A stretch of 64,000 nt of DNA from Fructobacillus pseudoficulneus (lineage in GTDB: Bacteria > Bacillota > Bacilli > Lactobacillales > Lactobacillaceae): contig NZ_FNWS01000003.1 in the NCBI RefSeq assembly GCF_900108455.1, positions 101,997 through 165,996 on the forward strand, written 5' to 3'. Every line of letters begins with the position of its first letter. Position 1 is the first letter of the stretch. A model generated the notes under the pieces. That model saw only the letters and a program-made list of their open reading frames with translations. It made no database searches and was not told where the DNA came from. Shown here in pieces: positions 1-7,523 of this stretch. Position numbers and translations under genes: made by a program.

Positions 1-723
1 AGCCATCTTGTTCTTCAAGACACGGACACGTGAACCAACAATGTTACCAGTGATAATCGTATCGATATCACGGGCCTTCAAGACCTTAGCCTTGTAGTTT
101 GGGTGAACTTCAGATTCAGTAGCCGTCAAGAAACGAGTTCCCATTTGGACCCCTGAGGCACCCAAGGCAAAGGCAGCAGCAACACCACGGCCATCCCCAA
201 TACCACCAGCGGCAATAACAGGAATATCAACGGCGTCAACCACTTGTGGTACCAAAGCCATCGTCGTCATTTGACCGATGTGACCACCTGATTCCATACC
301 TTCAGCAACCACGGCGTCAACACCCTTACGTTGCATCATCTTTGCCATTGAGACAGATGGCACAACTGGGATAACTGTTACACCGGCAGCGTGTAATTCT
401 TCCAAGAATGGTGATGGATCACCGGCACCAGTTGCGACCACCTTCACGCCTTCTTCCAAAATGACGTCGAAGACTTCGCGGATGTGGCGTGACATCAACA
501 TCACGTTGACACCAAATGGCTTGTCCGTCAATTCCTTCGCGCGGCGAACTTCACGGCGAACTTCATCACCATGCCAGTAACCAGTTCCAATAAAACCAAG
601 GCAACCAGCCTCAGAAACAGCGGCAGCTAATGCACCTGTTCCAGCCCATGTCATACCACCTTCAACAATTGGGTACTTCATACCTAACTTATCAAAAATA
701 GGGTTATCAATTTTAAATGTCAT
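1..723 (-). CDS. fabK: enoyl-ACP reductase II FabK (3' end missing)
   Basis: FMN-dependent enoyl-ACP reductase that performs the last reduction of each fatty acid elongation round in the cytoplasm. The visible 241 residues begin MTFKIDNPIFDKLG and form the TIM barrel of the nitronate monooxygenase/FabK family: an N-terminal VEGGMTWAGTG loop, the ESGGHIG flavin loop and AAGGIGDGRG phosphate-binding segment. Full family members are about 310-320 residues, so roughly 75 residues lie beyond the left edge. A GAGG ribosome site precedes the ATG at 723. It is the last visible gene of the fab operon, 58 bases after acpP. FabK replaces FabI in many lactic acid bacteria. Confidence 0.93.
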   Translation of the reverse strand, partial: MTFKIDNPIFDKLGMKYPIVEGGMTWAGTGALAAAVSEAGCLGFIGTGYWHGDEVRREVRRAKELTDKPFGVNVMLMSRHIREVFDVILEEGVKVVATGAGDPSPFLEELHAAGVTVIPVVPSVSMAKMMQRKGVDAVVAEGMESGGHIGQMTTMALVPQVVDAVDIPVIAAGGIGDGRGVAAAFALGASGVQMGTRFLTATESEVHPNYKAKVLKARDIDTIITGNIVGSRVRVLKNKMA

Positions 724-781
724 AATCATCTGCCTCTTCGCTATGTTCTAACTATGTATGCGGTTAAAAACCGCCTGATGC

Positions 782-1024
782 TTACTTCTTGTCAAGTTGG
801 TCCTTGATCTTGTTAACCAAGTCTTGAACAGTCTTAACTTCTTCTGTTTCTTCCAACTTGATGTCAAAGTCGTCTTCGACACGGTTCAAAACTTCGAACA
901 AGTCCAATGAGTCGGCATCGATGTCATCAGTCATGTTAGTAGTCAATGAAACTTCTGAGTCTTCCAAGTCGAATTGGTCGATCAAAATTTCCTTAACCTT
1001 GTCAAAAATTTCTTCGTTAGTCAT
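782..1024 (-). CDS. acpP: acyl carrier protein
   Basis: Small acidic carrier (80 residues from the preferred start) that holds growing acyl chains on a phosphopantetheine arm. The attachment serine is Ser39 in the DADSLDLFEVL motif, and the rest is the usual four-helix acidic fold. An ATG at 1030 also exists in frame, but the AGGAG site is only 3 bases from it and 9 bases from the ATG at 1024, so I chose the latter, which gives the usual MTNEEIF start. It sits between fabH and fabK. The 80-base gap to fabH contains a palindrome and a hairpin, so its level may be set separately. Confidence 0.95.
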   Translation of the reverse strand: MTNEEIFDKVKEILIDQFDLEDSEVSLTTNMTDDIDADSLDLFEVLNRVEDDFDIKLEETEEVKTVQDLVNKIKDQLDKK

Positions 1025-1049
1025 GAGCATGCTCTCCTATATAGTGTTT

Positions 1050-1063
1050 CGTATTGCAATACG
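1050..1063. promoter_or_regulatory. 14-bp perfect palindrome upstream of acpP
   Basis: CGTATTGCAATACG lies 26 bases before the acpP start inside the fabH-acpP gap. Perfect dyads of this size fit an operator or an RNA hairpin. No family can be named. Confidence 0.4.
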
Positions 1064-1074
1064 TTAGATTTTTA

Positions 1075-1094
1075 CGGTGCAGTCTACTACACCG
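1075..1094 (-). promoter_or_regulatory. 8-bp stem hairpin between fabH and acpP
   Basis: CGGTGTAG and CTGCACCG pair (one G-U) around a TAGA loop just after the fabH stop. There is no T-run, so it is not an intrinsic terminator. An mRNA processing or stability element separating fabH from the more abundant acpP message is a reasonable inference. Confidence 0.4.
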
Positions 1095-1110
1095 CAGTTT
1101 TATGTTTAAT

Positions 1111-2085
1111 TTAAACCTGCCAAATTTGGACACCGATGGCTAAACCACCACCGAAGCCAACAAAGGCAATCTTCATTCCCGGCTTAATCTGGCCACTTTG
1201 ACGGAGTTCATCCAACAAAATCGCAGTTGATCCAGCCGAAGTGTTCCCATATTCTTCCATATTGGTTGGGAACTTATCCATTGATTGACCAAAGTTCTTG
1301 GCCATTGATTCAACGATTCGCTTATTGGCTTGGTGAGCCAAGTAAAAGTCAACATCACCGGCTTCTAAGCCAGCCTTTTCCAACGCCTTCTTCATCACCT
1401 TTGGTACTTCACGCGTGGCAAAGCCATAAACGCTGCGACCATCTTGGTGAAAGTATGGATCCAATGGTGAAATCTCGCCTGTAAAGGCATTCTTGTTGGC
1501 AAAGCGACCGGTCAAGATAGCTTCACCACGGTCACCAAACGACTGCAATTCTTCAGCAATCAGGCCAACCGGTTCATCAGTCTTTTCCAGCAAAACCCCA
1601 CCGGCACCGTCCCCGAACAAAACTGAGACAGTCCGATCTTTCCAGTCAACGAGCTTTGAGAGGACTTCTGCACCAATAAACATCCCCTTCTGATAGCGAC
1701 CAGAAGACAAGAATGATGAAGCAACCGACATTCCGTAAACAAAGCCAGAGCAAGCTGCGTTCAAATCAAAGGCAAAGGCGTTTGGTGCCTCAATGTTTCC
1801 CTGAACAATCGCCGCCGTGTGTGGTGACAAAGCATCAGGAGACATCGTCCCCACAATAATAAAGTCCAAGTCAGCGGCATCCCAACCGGCTTGTGCTAAC
1901 AAATTTTTGGCAACGCTTGTTGCCAAATCAGAAGTATTTTCAGTTGTAACAACATGACGTTGGTGAATCCCAGTTCGTGGATAAATCCACTCATCACTGG
2001 TATCCATAATCTCGGCCAAATCATCATTTGTAACGACGTGCTCAGGAACATGCATAGCCGTCGTGACAATCTTAATGTTTTCCAT
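1111..2085 (-). CDS. fabH: beta-ketoacyl-ACP synthase III (operon copy)
   Basis: Condenses a short acyl-CoA with malonyl-ACP to start fatty acid synthesis. The 324-residue protein has the complete KAS III triad at canonical spacing: Cys112 in NAACSGF, His251 in LAHQANKRI and Asn281 in EYGNTSAG. Length is typical of the family. It sits in the fab operon after fabT and before acpP. A second, unlinked KAS III lies at 27293-28267 and differs around residues 31-44 (DEWIYPRTGIHQRH here, DEWIVSHTGIKQRR there), so the two may prefer different primers. Confidence 0.96.
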   Translation of the reverse strand: MENIKIVTTAMHVPEHVVTNDDLAEIMDTSDEWIYPRTGIHQRHVVTTENTSDLATSVAKNLLAQAGWDAADLDFIIVGTMSPDALSPHTAAIVQGNIEAPNAFAFDLNAACSGFVYGMSVASSFLSSGRYQKGMFIGAEVLSKLVDWKDRTVSVLFGDGAGGVLLEKTDEPVGLIAEELQSFGDRGEAILTGRFANKNAFTGEISPLDPYFHQDGRSVYGFATREVPKVMKKALEKAGLEAGDVDFYLAHQANKRIVESMAKNFGQSMDKFPTNMEEYGNTSAGSTAILLDELRQSGQIKPGMKIAFVGFGGGLAIGVQIWQV

Positions 2086-2106
2086 AATTTCTCACAATCC
2101 CTAGGC

Positions 2107-2577
2107 CTAACTATTAAGCAAGGCTTTCAAATAAGTTTGTAAGTTATGCACCGCCCGTTCCATTGCCAAAGCTTCTTCAGTGGACATATCCTCCATCAAA
2201 GCCTTGGTCACCTTATAATGAAACTGCCGATGTGCCCGGTAGAGAACTCGTCCTTGGTGCGTTAAGCCCAGCTTAACGACCCGGCGGTCTTCTTTTGAAC
2301 GGCGTCTTTCTACATAACCCTTATCAACCAAACGGTCGATGGCCGTCGTCATCGCACTGGGGCTCAGATGAACGGCCTTTGCCACCTGAGAGGCGGTCTT
2401 TTCATCATACATCGAAATGACATAGATTGTATGAAGCTCCTTAACCGTTAAAGCTGCAAAGGGGCTCTGCTTGAGCTCGTATTCCTCGACCCAAACAACG
2501 TTTGTGAACATTTCCATCAGGTCTTGATTGACCTGTCTTAAATTCACTTGCTGGTTTTCCAGCTTATTCGTGCTCAT
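2107..2577 (-). CDS. fabT: MarR-family fatty acid regulator FabT
   Basis: A 156-residue winged-helix regulator. The recognition region reads TASQVAKAVHLSPSAMTTAIDRL and is followed by a basic wing (RRRSKEDRRV), which is MarR-like. In streptococci and lactobacilli FabT represses fab genes when long-chain acyl-ACP is available; I infer the same here from its place between fabZ and fabH. Its start overlaps the end of fabZ by 14 bases, so translation is probably coupled. The likely target is the palindrome at 3086-3105 over the operon promoter. Confidence 0.9.
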   Translation of the reverse strand: MSTNKLENQQVNLRQVNQDLMEMFTNVVWVEEYELKQSPFAALTVKELHTIYVISMYDEKTASQVAKAVHLSPSAMTTAIDRLVDKGYVERRRSKEDRRVVKLGLTHQGRVLYRAHRQFHYKVTKALMEDMSTEEALAMERAVHNLQTYLKALLNS

Positions 2578-3007
2578 CAGGCGCCACCACGAACATTAGT
2601 TCCGCGCTGGTTGCGACCTTATCATTTACCTTAGCCGTGACCGTAACGGTCCCCATGTTCTCTCGAACTTTGCCAAATGTAGCATGTAGCTTCAACACAT
2701 CACCAGGAACGACCATCTTCTTAAACTTAGCGTCGTTAATTCCAGTCATGTAAGCCGTCTTCCCCTTAAATTGTGGTGAAGACAAAATCAAAATCGAAGC
2801 TGCTTGTGCTAACGATTCAATAATCAACACACCAGGCATAACTGGGTTGCCTGGAAAGTGTCCTTGGAAAAATTGCTCGTTGATCGTCACGTTCTTCACA
2901 GCAACGATCGACTCGTCTGGAACCATTTCTTCAACGTAGTCCATATAAATAATTGGATAGCGGTTTGGGATGAGGTCCATAATCTCAGTCGTAGTAAGTA
3001 CTGGCAT
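2564..3007 (-). CDS. fabZ: 3-hydroxyacyl-ACP dehydratase FabZ
   Basis: Hot-dog fold dehydratase removing water from 3-hydroxyacyl-ACP. Catalytic His50 lies in FFQGHFPGNP and Glu64 in IIESLAQAA, both at family spacing. The reading frame is open further upstream to an ATG at 3061, but the good AAAGGA site precedes the ATG at 3007, which gives the usual 147-residue protein beginning MPVLTTTEIM. It is the first gene of the operon and follows the FabT-box promoter by about 60 bases. Confidence 0.95.
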   Translation of the reverse strand: MPVLTTTEIMDLIPNRYPIIYMDYVEEMVPDESIVAVKNVTINEQFFQGHFPGNPVMPGVLIIESLAQAASILILSSPQFKGKTAYMTGINDAKFKKMVVPGDVLKLHATFGKVRENMGTVTVTAKVNDKVATSAELMFVVAPDEHE

Positions 3008-3070
3008 TAGGTTTCCTTTCTTAATGGCCGTTTTATTTGGCCCCTGTTCATTGATAATCACAATAAAAAT

Positions 3071-3105
3071 AGTTTAACAGGAAATATTTCGATAGTCAAA
3101 CTATC
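3071..3105 (-). promoter_or_regulatory. fab operon promoter with FabT-type operator
   Basis: On the minus strand TTGACT (3094-3099), a 17-base spacer and TAAACT (3071-3076) form a sigma-A promoter. The perfect dyad GATAGT-TTG-ACTATC (3091-3105) covers the -35. The 17-mer at 3086-3102 (AGTTTGACTATCGAAAT) resembles the FabT box of streptococci, AGTTTGA-N3-TCAAACT in outline. Repressor binding here would block polymerase. Confidence 0.75.
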
Positions 3106-3167
3106 TCCCAGTCACAACTCATTTTAACACTTTCTTCCTATATAATGCATTAAATTCCGGATCGAAA

Positions 3168-3199
3168 ATAAAAGCGACCCGAACCAAAGTTGGGGTCGC
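3168..3199 (-). terminator. intrinsic terminator of the phosphoesterase gene
   Basis: A GCGACCC/GGGTCGC stem (3174-3180 with 3193-3199) is followed on the minus strand by a TTTTATTTT tract, just past the stop at 3212. Confidence 0.8.
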
Positions 3200-3211
3200 C
3201 AGCAGCATATT

Positions 3212-4024
3212 CTAAACATCTAATACAATCAAGCGGTTGGCCCATTCTGTCATGAAGTCATTACTAAACCATTCCTTGACCCGGCGAGTATGATAACCAA
3301 CTGATGCATTATAGAAAGTCGTTTCCTGTAACGGCAGGGCCTGCACGTGCAAATGCAAGTGACCCGAAACAGCCGCTTGTACCTGTTGCTCAAGCATCAA
3401 ATCACCAACCGCTTGGCTGCCCAAGAAAGCTTTCAAGACATCCAGCCGTTCCATCCGGAAAGGAATCTGGTCAATGAATTCGTGTTCCTGAGCAAAGTGG
3501 TTAATCACCACAATTTTACGCTGGTCCTCCTTAGCCGCCACGATTGCCTGACGCATTTGTTCTAAGTTAATGGCCAGCCGTTCCGGATCCGTTATCGGTT
3601 GCTCAATCCGCCGGTCATACCAAAATTCACGTTTAAAACGGCGGACTTCATCAAAATCATGGCGCCCTTCGTCAAATGTGTAATCGTACCAACTGTTATT
3701 ACCAATCAGCCGAGCATCGCCAATATCCAGGGTCTTATTGTGGAAATACAGGTCATCAACCGGGCTTTCCAATTCATCATAGCTGATGCCCGTGCCCATT
3801 TCGTGATTACCAGCCAAGAAACGAATCGTGACCGCCGTTCCAACCATTGCTTGCAGGTCACGAGCAAACTCAAGCGTCTTATCAAAGCGATTAAACAGGT
3901 CCCCAGCAATCACATAAACATCAATTTTTTCTTGGATTAAATATTGTGCCTGCTGGGTCATGGCCCAGCGCGGTTCCACCTTGTTTAAATCAAGGTGATT
4001 GTCAGAGGAGATTGCTACTTTCAT
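3212..4024 (-). CDS. calcineurin-like metallophosphoesterase
   Basis: A 270-residue cytoplasmic metallophosphoesterase. Di-metal ligands are visible in order: Asp8 and His10 (SDNHLD), Asp42 (AGDLFNR), Asn73-His74 (AGNHE), then VINHF and the C-terminal SGHLHLH pair. The frame is open to 4072, but the AAGG site and the conserved MKVAISSDNH start place the initiation codon at 4024. The substrate cannot be read from sequence; relatives act on nucleotides, phosphodiesters or phosphoproteins. It is flanked by terminators on both sides, so it is a single-gene unit. Confidence 0.8.
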   Translation of the reverse strand: MKVAISSDNHLDLNKVEPRWAMTQQAQYLIQEKIDVYVIAGDLFNRFDKTLEFARDLQAMVGTAVTIRFLAGNHEMGTGISYDELESPVDDLYFHNKTLDIGDARLIGNNSWYDYTFDEGRHDFDEVRRFKREFWYDRRIEQPITDPERLAINLEQMRQAIVAAKEDQRKIVVINHFAQEHEFIDQIPFRMERLDVLKAFLGSQAVGDLMLEQQVQAAVSGHLHLHVQALPLQETTFYNASVGYHTRRVKEWFSNDFMTEWANRLIVLDV

Positions 4025-4088
4025 GGTGTGCCCTTTTCTATTACTTCGTATAGTCCAGTGTAACACGGCCACCCCACTTCAACAGCAC

Positions 4089-4111
4089 AAAAAAAGAACG
4101 CCGAAGCGTCC
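4089..4111 (-). terminator. gapA terminator
   Basis: The 4096-4111 hairpin (GGACGC-TTCG-GCGTTC in minus-strand sense, one G-U pair) carries a stable TTCG loop and is followed by seven T residues, 20 bases after the gapA stop. Confidence 0.85.
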
Positions 4112-4129
4112 TCATTTTAAAATATTGAA

Positions 4130-5140
4130 TTATACGTGTGCAAAGTGCAACAATGTACGGATCATGTTTGAAGTGAAACCGTATTCGTTGTCGTACCATG
4201 AAACAGTCTTAACCAACTGCTTGTCACCAGCTTCAACGATTTGAGTTTGAGTGGCATCGAAAGTAGCACCGTGTGTGTCACCAATGATGTCTGATGAAAC
4301 GATTTCATCTTCGTTGTAACCAAATGAGTCTGAAGCGGCTGCCTTCATAGCTGCGTTAACTTCGTCTGCTGAAACCTTCTTTGACAAAACTGAAGTCAAT
4401 TCAGTAACAGAACCATCAACAACAGCAACACGTTGGGCGTGACCGTCAACCTTACCGTTCAATTCAGGCACAACCAAACCGATGGCCTTAGCGGCACCAG
4501 TTGAGTGTGGAATTGTGTTAACAGATGCAGTACGGTTTGAACGGAACTTCTTTGACTTAGGACCGTCCAAGATCATCTGTGTTGAAGTAAAGGCGTGGAT
4601 AGTTGTCATCGTTGCCACTTCAACACCGAATTGGTCTTGCAATACACGAGCCATTGGAGCCAATGACTGTGTAGTACATGAACCAGCTGAAACGATCTTG
4701 TCGTCAGCCTTCAAGATGTCTTGGTTAACACCGTAAACAACAGTAGGAACATCACCAGCTGGAGCAGAAATCAAAACCTTCTTTGCACCTGCATCCAAGT
4801 GAGCTTGTGACTTTTCGGCTGAAGTATAGAAACCAGTAGCTTCCAATACATATTCAACACCATCGTTCTTAACCCAAGGAATGTTCTTTGCATCGCGTTC
4901 TGCATAAACAGTGTAGTGCTTACCGTTAACAACGATACCAGTTTCATCAGCAGAAACTTCAGCGTCCAAAGTTCCGTGAGTTGAGTCATACTTCAACAAG
5001 TATGCCAACATTGATGGGCTAGTTAAATCGTTAATGGCTGCAACTTCAACATCAGCTGCTGAGTCACCAAGTTCCAAGATACGACGGAATGCCAAACGAC
5101 CAATCCGACCGAATCCATTAATACCAATCTTCACAGTCAT
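4130..5140 (-). CDS. gapA: glyceraldehyde-3-phosphate dehydrogenase
   Basis: Oxidises glyceraldehyde-3-phosphate with NAD and phosphate, the entry to lower glycolysis and to the lower half of the phosphoketolase pathway. The 336 residues start [15 protein letters not shown], placed by a GGAGG site 8-9 bases upstream; the longer frame to 5206 is ignored. Catalytic Cys155 lies in [12 protein letters not shown] and His182 in TIHAFTSTQ. Both motifs depart from the common SNASCTTNCLAP and HAYTGDQ forms, which points to a distinct GAPDH branch. It is monocistronic, with no pgk or tpi beside it, and has its own promoter with a palindrome in the leader. Confidence 0.95.
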   Translation of the reverse strand: MTVKIGINGFGRIGRLAFRRILELGDSAADVEVAAINDLTSPSMLAYLLKYDSTHGTLDAEVSADETGIVVNGKHYTVYAERDAKNIPWVKNDGVEYVLEATGFYTSAEKSQAHLDAGAKKVLISAPAGDVPTVVYGVNQDILKADDKIVSAGSCTTQSLAPMARVLQDQFGVEVATMTTIHAFTSTQMILDGPKSKKFRSNRTASVNTIPHSTGAAKAIGLVVPELNGKVDGHAQRVAVVDGSVTELTSVLSKKVSADEVNAAMKAAASDSFGYNEDEIVSSDIIGDTHGATFDATQTQIVEAGDKQLVKTVSWYDNEYGFTSNMIRTLLHFAHV

Positions 5141-5164
5141 GTGTGTAGACCTCCAATTAATTTT

Positions 5165-5192
5165 TTGACTTAAGTCAACACCAATATTATAA
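5165..5192 (-). promoter_or_regulatory. gapA promoter -10 and leader palindrome
   Basis: TATAAT (5186-5191) with an upstream TG makes an extended -10; the -35 is weak. Immediately after the expected transcription start lies a perfect 14-bp palindrome, TTGACTTAAGTCAA (5165-5178), ahead of the ribosome site. An operator or a 5'-end mRNA hairpin would both fit a highly expressed glycolytic gene. Confidence 0.6.
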
Positions 5193-5361
5193 CACAGAGC
5201 CGTCAAGCCAGCGCAACCCTTCGGGCAAATTTGTTTAAAAAGTTAACCATACCATTTCATTCTTTTGTTGGATAACTGCAAAGAAATTGACTCTTGCTGT
5301 AAAACTTGTATTACTATAATATTCTTATTATTAACTATTAGCGGAAAATGGAGAGAATTTA

Positions 5362-5853
5362 ATGAACAAATATTTCACTACCAAAACCATCACGACTTTA
5401 GCCGTGATCACAGCCCTGAACCTGGCATTGTCATATGTCGTACGCATCCCCACGCCAGGTGGTTATGTCAACCTGGTTGAAGCCGGCATTTTCTTAGTTG
5501 CTTTGCTTGGTAGCGCTCGCTCAGGAATGATTGTTGGTGGTTTGTCTGGATTATTGCTTGACTTGTTGGCCGGCTACGCCGCCTGGGCACCCTTCTCTTT
5601 GATCATTCACGGCCTGGAAGGTTACCTAGCCGGATTGATTGGTGCTAAGAAGCCATTTGCCAACCAAGCAATCGCCGTTGTCGTTGCTTCAACCGTGATG
5701 GTCGTTGGCTACTTCTTTGCCACTGCCTTCTTGTCACACAGTTGGGCCACCGGCTTTGCTTCAATTATCGGCAACATTGCCCAATGTGCCTTTGGTTTGA
5801 TCATTGCTTTGGCAGTTCGACCAGCTTTGAATAACCGCGTTACCTTAAACTAA
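5362..5853 (+). CDS. ECF transporter S component (PF07155-like)
   Basis: A 163-residue integral membrane protein with about five or six hydrophobic helices. The pattern RIPTPGGYVNLVEAGIFLVA, then DLLAGYAAWAPFSLIIHGLEG, is characteristic of substrate-binding S components of energy-coupling-factor vitamin transporters, specifically the riboflavin-type/HmpT-like family. It would bind a vitamin or precursor and share the EcfA-EcfA'-EcfT module encoded elsewhere. The vitamin cannot be told from the sequence and no enzyme neighbour helps. A GGAGAG site precedes the ATG and a terminator follows the stop, so it is a single-gene unit. Confidence 0.75.
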   Translation: MNKYFTTKTITTLAVITALNLALSYVVRIPTPGGYVNLVEAGIFLVALLGSARSGMIVGGLSGLLLDLLAGYAAWAPFSLIIHGLEGYLAGLIGAKKPFANQAIAVVVASTVMVVGYFFATAFLSHSWATGFASIIGNIAQCAFGLIIALAVRPALNNRVTLN

Positions 5854-5861
5854 CGCCTTTC

Positions 5862-5887
5862 GCCCGGTAACAACCGGGCTTTTTTTG
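5862..5887 (+). terminator. terminator after the ECF S component
   Basis: GCCCGGT-AACA-ACCGGGC followed by eight T residues, ten bases after the stop. Confidence 0.9.
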
Positions 5888-5985
5888 TACCAACGCTTTC
5901 TTTGGTATAGTCCTTATTTTCTTTTCTTTCAGCTGCTGGTGTGAGATAATCGGATTGTAATTTGTTTATAGGAGGACTGCAATTA

Positions 5986-7320
5986 ATGGCAACTTATGAT
6001 TACGATGTTTTATTCCTCGGTGCTGGTCACGGCGCATTTGATGGTGCCCCAATTTTAGCCAATGCCGGTAAAAAAGTCGCTTTTGTTGAGCGCGAAAAGG
6101 TCGGCGGTACCTGTCCCAACTGGGGTTGCAATGCCAAAGTGATTTTGGAAAACGCCGTTTCACTGCAACGTGAATTGCGGGCTTCTGATGGCATCGTTGC
6201 TGGTAGCGGTGAAATTGATTGGACCAAAAACATGGCCCGTAAAAAAGAAATTATTTCAATTTTCCCAAATGCGATCCAATCCGGTATGGAAGGTTTGGGT
6301 ATCGACTTTATCTTTGGTGACGGTCACTTTGCCGACGCCCACACCGTTACAGTTGGCGACCGCCAGGTGACGGCTGAAAACATCGTGATTGCGACCGGAA
6401 TGCACTCCCACCGTTTGGACATCCCCGGTGCTGAATACATGCACGATTCCAAGGACTTCCTTTCATTAGACGAAGCTCCTCAGCAAATGGTGATTATCGG
6501 GGCCGGCTACATCGGCTTGGAGACGGCAGCCATGATGAACGCCGCCGGCACTGACGTTACGGTCATCCTTCGTTCTGACCGTGCCCTTCCTGAATTTAAC
6601 CAAGAATATAGTGAAGCCCTGTTGGCATCGTTGACCAAGCAAGGCATCACCTTCGTTAAAAACAGCGAAACAACCGCCGTTGAACAAACAGCCGCCGGTT
6701 TTGCCGTTAAGACCTCAACTGGCATTTATGATGCCAACTACGTTTTGGACGCAACTGGTCGCGTGGTTAACGCAGCCGGTCTTGGTTTGGAAAAGCTTGG
6801 CATCCAATTCGATGATCACGGAATTGAGGTCAACGAGTATTTGCAAACAGCCGTTTCAAATATTTACGTCACTGGTGATGCCATCAAGAAGAGTCAGCCT
6901 AAGTTAACACCAACGGCAACCTTCGAATCACAATACGTGGCAAAGATGCTGACCGGTCAAGAAACAGCTGCCATCGACTACCCAGCCATTGCGACGAACG
7001 TCTTCACTTCTCCTCGTTTGGCTCAAGCCGGGGTCACTTTGGATGAAGCAGCAGCCCACCCCGACCAGTACGACATCGTTGAAAAAGACATCATGGACGA
7101 TTGGTACCGCCTTGTTGACTATGAAAAGGAAGGCAAGTTGTCACTTATTTACAACAAGCAACATCAGCTTGTTGGTGCCATTGAAATTTCAGAACACGCT
7201 GAAGATATCATCAACGGCCTTTTGCCAGCCATTGAATTTGGCTACACACCAGCACAACTCAACCGCTTAGTAACCATCTTCCCAACGATTGGTTATTCAG
7301 CCATCGGCGACTTACTTTAA
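5986..7320 (+). CDS. FAD-dependent pyridine nucleotide-disulfide oxidoreductase
   Basis: A 444-residue flavoprotein of the glutathione reductase/lipoamide dehydrogenase fold. It has an N-terminal FAD dinucleotide motif (FLGAGHGAF), the redox disulfide Cys43/Cys48 in GGTCPNWGCNAK, a second nucleotide-binding motif IIGAGYIGLETA and a VTGDA motif for FAD. The start at 5986 follows AGGAGG by 10 bases. The C-terminal segment expected to carry the HPT-E catalytic dyad reads IFPTIGYSAIGD, so the active-site histidine appears to be phenylalanine (residue 432). It resembles enzymes labelled glutathione reductase or dihydrolipoamide dehydrogenase in lactic acid bacteria. With no pyruvate dehydrogenase genes nearby, a thiol-redox role is more likely, but the substrate is unknown. 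Confidence 0.8.
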   Translation: MATYDYDVLFLGAGHGAFDGAPILANAGKKVAFVEREKVGGTCPNWGCNAKVILENAVSLQRELRASDGIVAGSGEIDWTKNMARKKEIISIFPNAIQSGMEGLGIDFIFGDGHFADAHTVTVGDRQVTAENIVIATGMHSHRLDIPGAEYMHDSKDFLSLDEAPQQMVIIGAGYIGLETAAMMNAAGTDVTVILRSDRALPEFNQEYSEALLASLTKQGITFVKNSETTAVEQTAAGFAVKTSTGIYDANYVLDATGRVVNAAGLGLEKLGIQFDDHGIEVNEYLQTAVSNIYVTGDAIKKSQPKLTPTATFESQYVAKMLTGQETAAIDYPAIATNVFTSPRLAQAGVTLDEAAAHPDQYDIVEKDIMDDWYRLVDYEKEGKLSLIYNKQHQLVGAIEISEHAEDIINGLLPAIEFGYTPAQLNRLVTIFPTIGYSAIGDLL

Positions 7321-7328
7321 TTTGAACC

Positions 7329-7360
7329 AGCAGGAACAAGTTCTTTGTTCCTGCTTTTTT
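7329..7360 (+). terminator. terminator after the flavoprotein gene
   Basis: AGCAGGAACA and TGTTCCTGCT form a perfect 10-bp stem with a seven-base loop followed by six T residues. Confidence 0.9.
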
Positions 7361-7369
7361 AAAATAAAT

Positions 7370-7502
7370 TTGTCGAAACGCCAACAATAGTTTATACTTT
7401 CAATAGTCATTAATTGGTTCAGAGAAGCCAGATGATCCACTACTAATTATTTTAAACGCAACAAGACTATTCTCTGGACTTTTTAGGGAATAGTCTTTTT
7501 TC
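7370..7502 (+). promoter_or_regulatory. pyrFE promoter and PyrR-type attenuator
   Basis: Promoter: TTGTCG (7370-7375), 17-base spacer, TATACT (7393-7398). The leader holds a hairpin GGTT-CAGAGA-AGCC (7416-7429) whose CAGAGA loop fits the CNGNGA loop bound by PyrR. It is followed by an intrinsic terminator (AGACTATTC 7464-7472 with GAATAGTCT 7488-7496, then T-run). TTCAGAGAA (7418-7426) can pair instead with TTCTCTGGA (7470-7478), giving an antiterminator that destroys the terminator. PyrR bound to UMP would hold the first hairpin and cause termination. No pyrR gene is in this window. Confidence 0.85.
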
Positions 7503-7523
7503 TTTGCACAAAGGAGAGTAACC

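Noticed and set aside
858..1067. Plus-strand ORF of 69 codons
   Set aside because: It is the antisense shadow of acpP and its upstream region, with no ribosome site or family features.
3599..3940. Plus-strand ORF of 113 codons
   Set aside because: It lies wholly inside the well-supported metallophosphoesterase gene in the opposite direction and resembles nothing.
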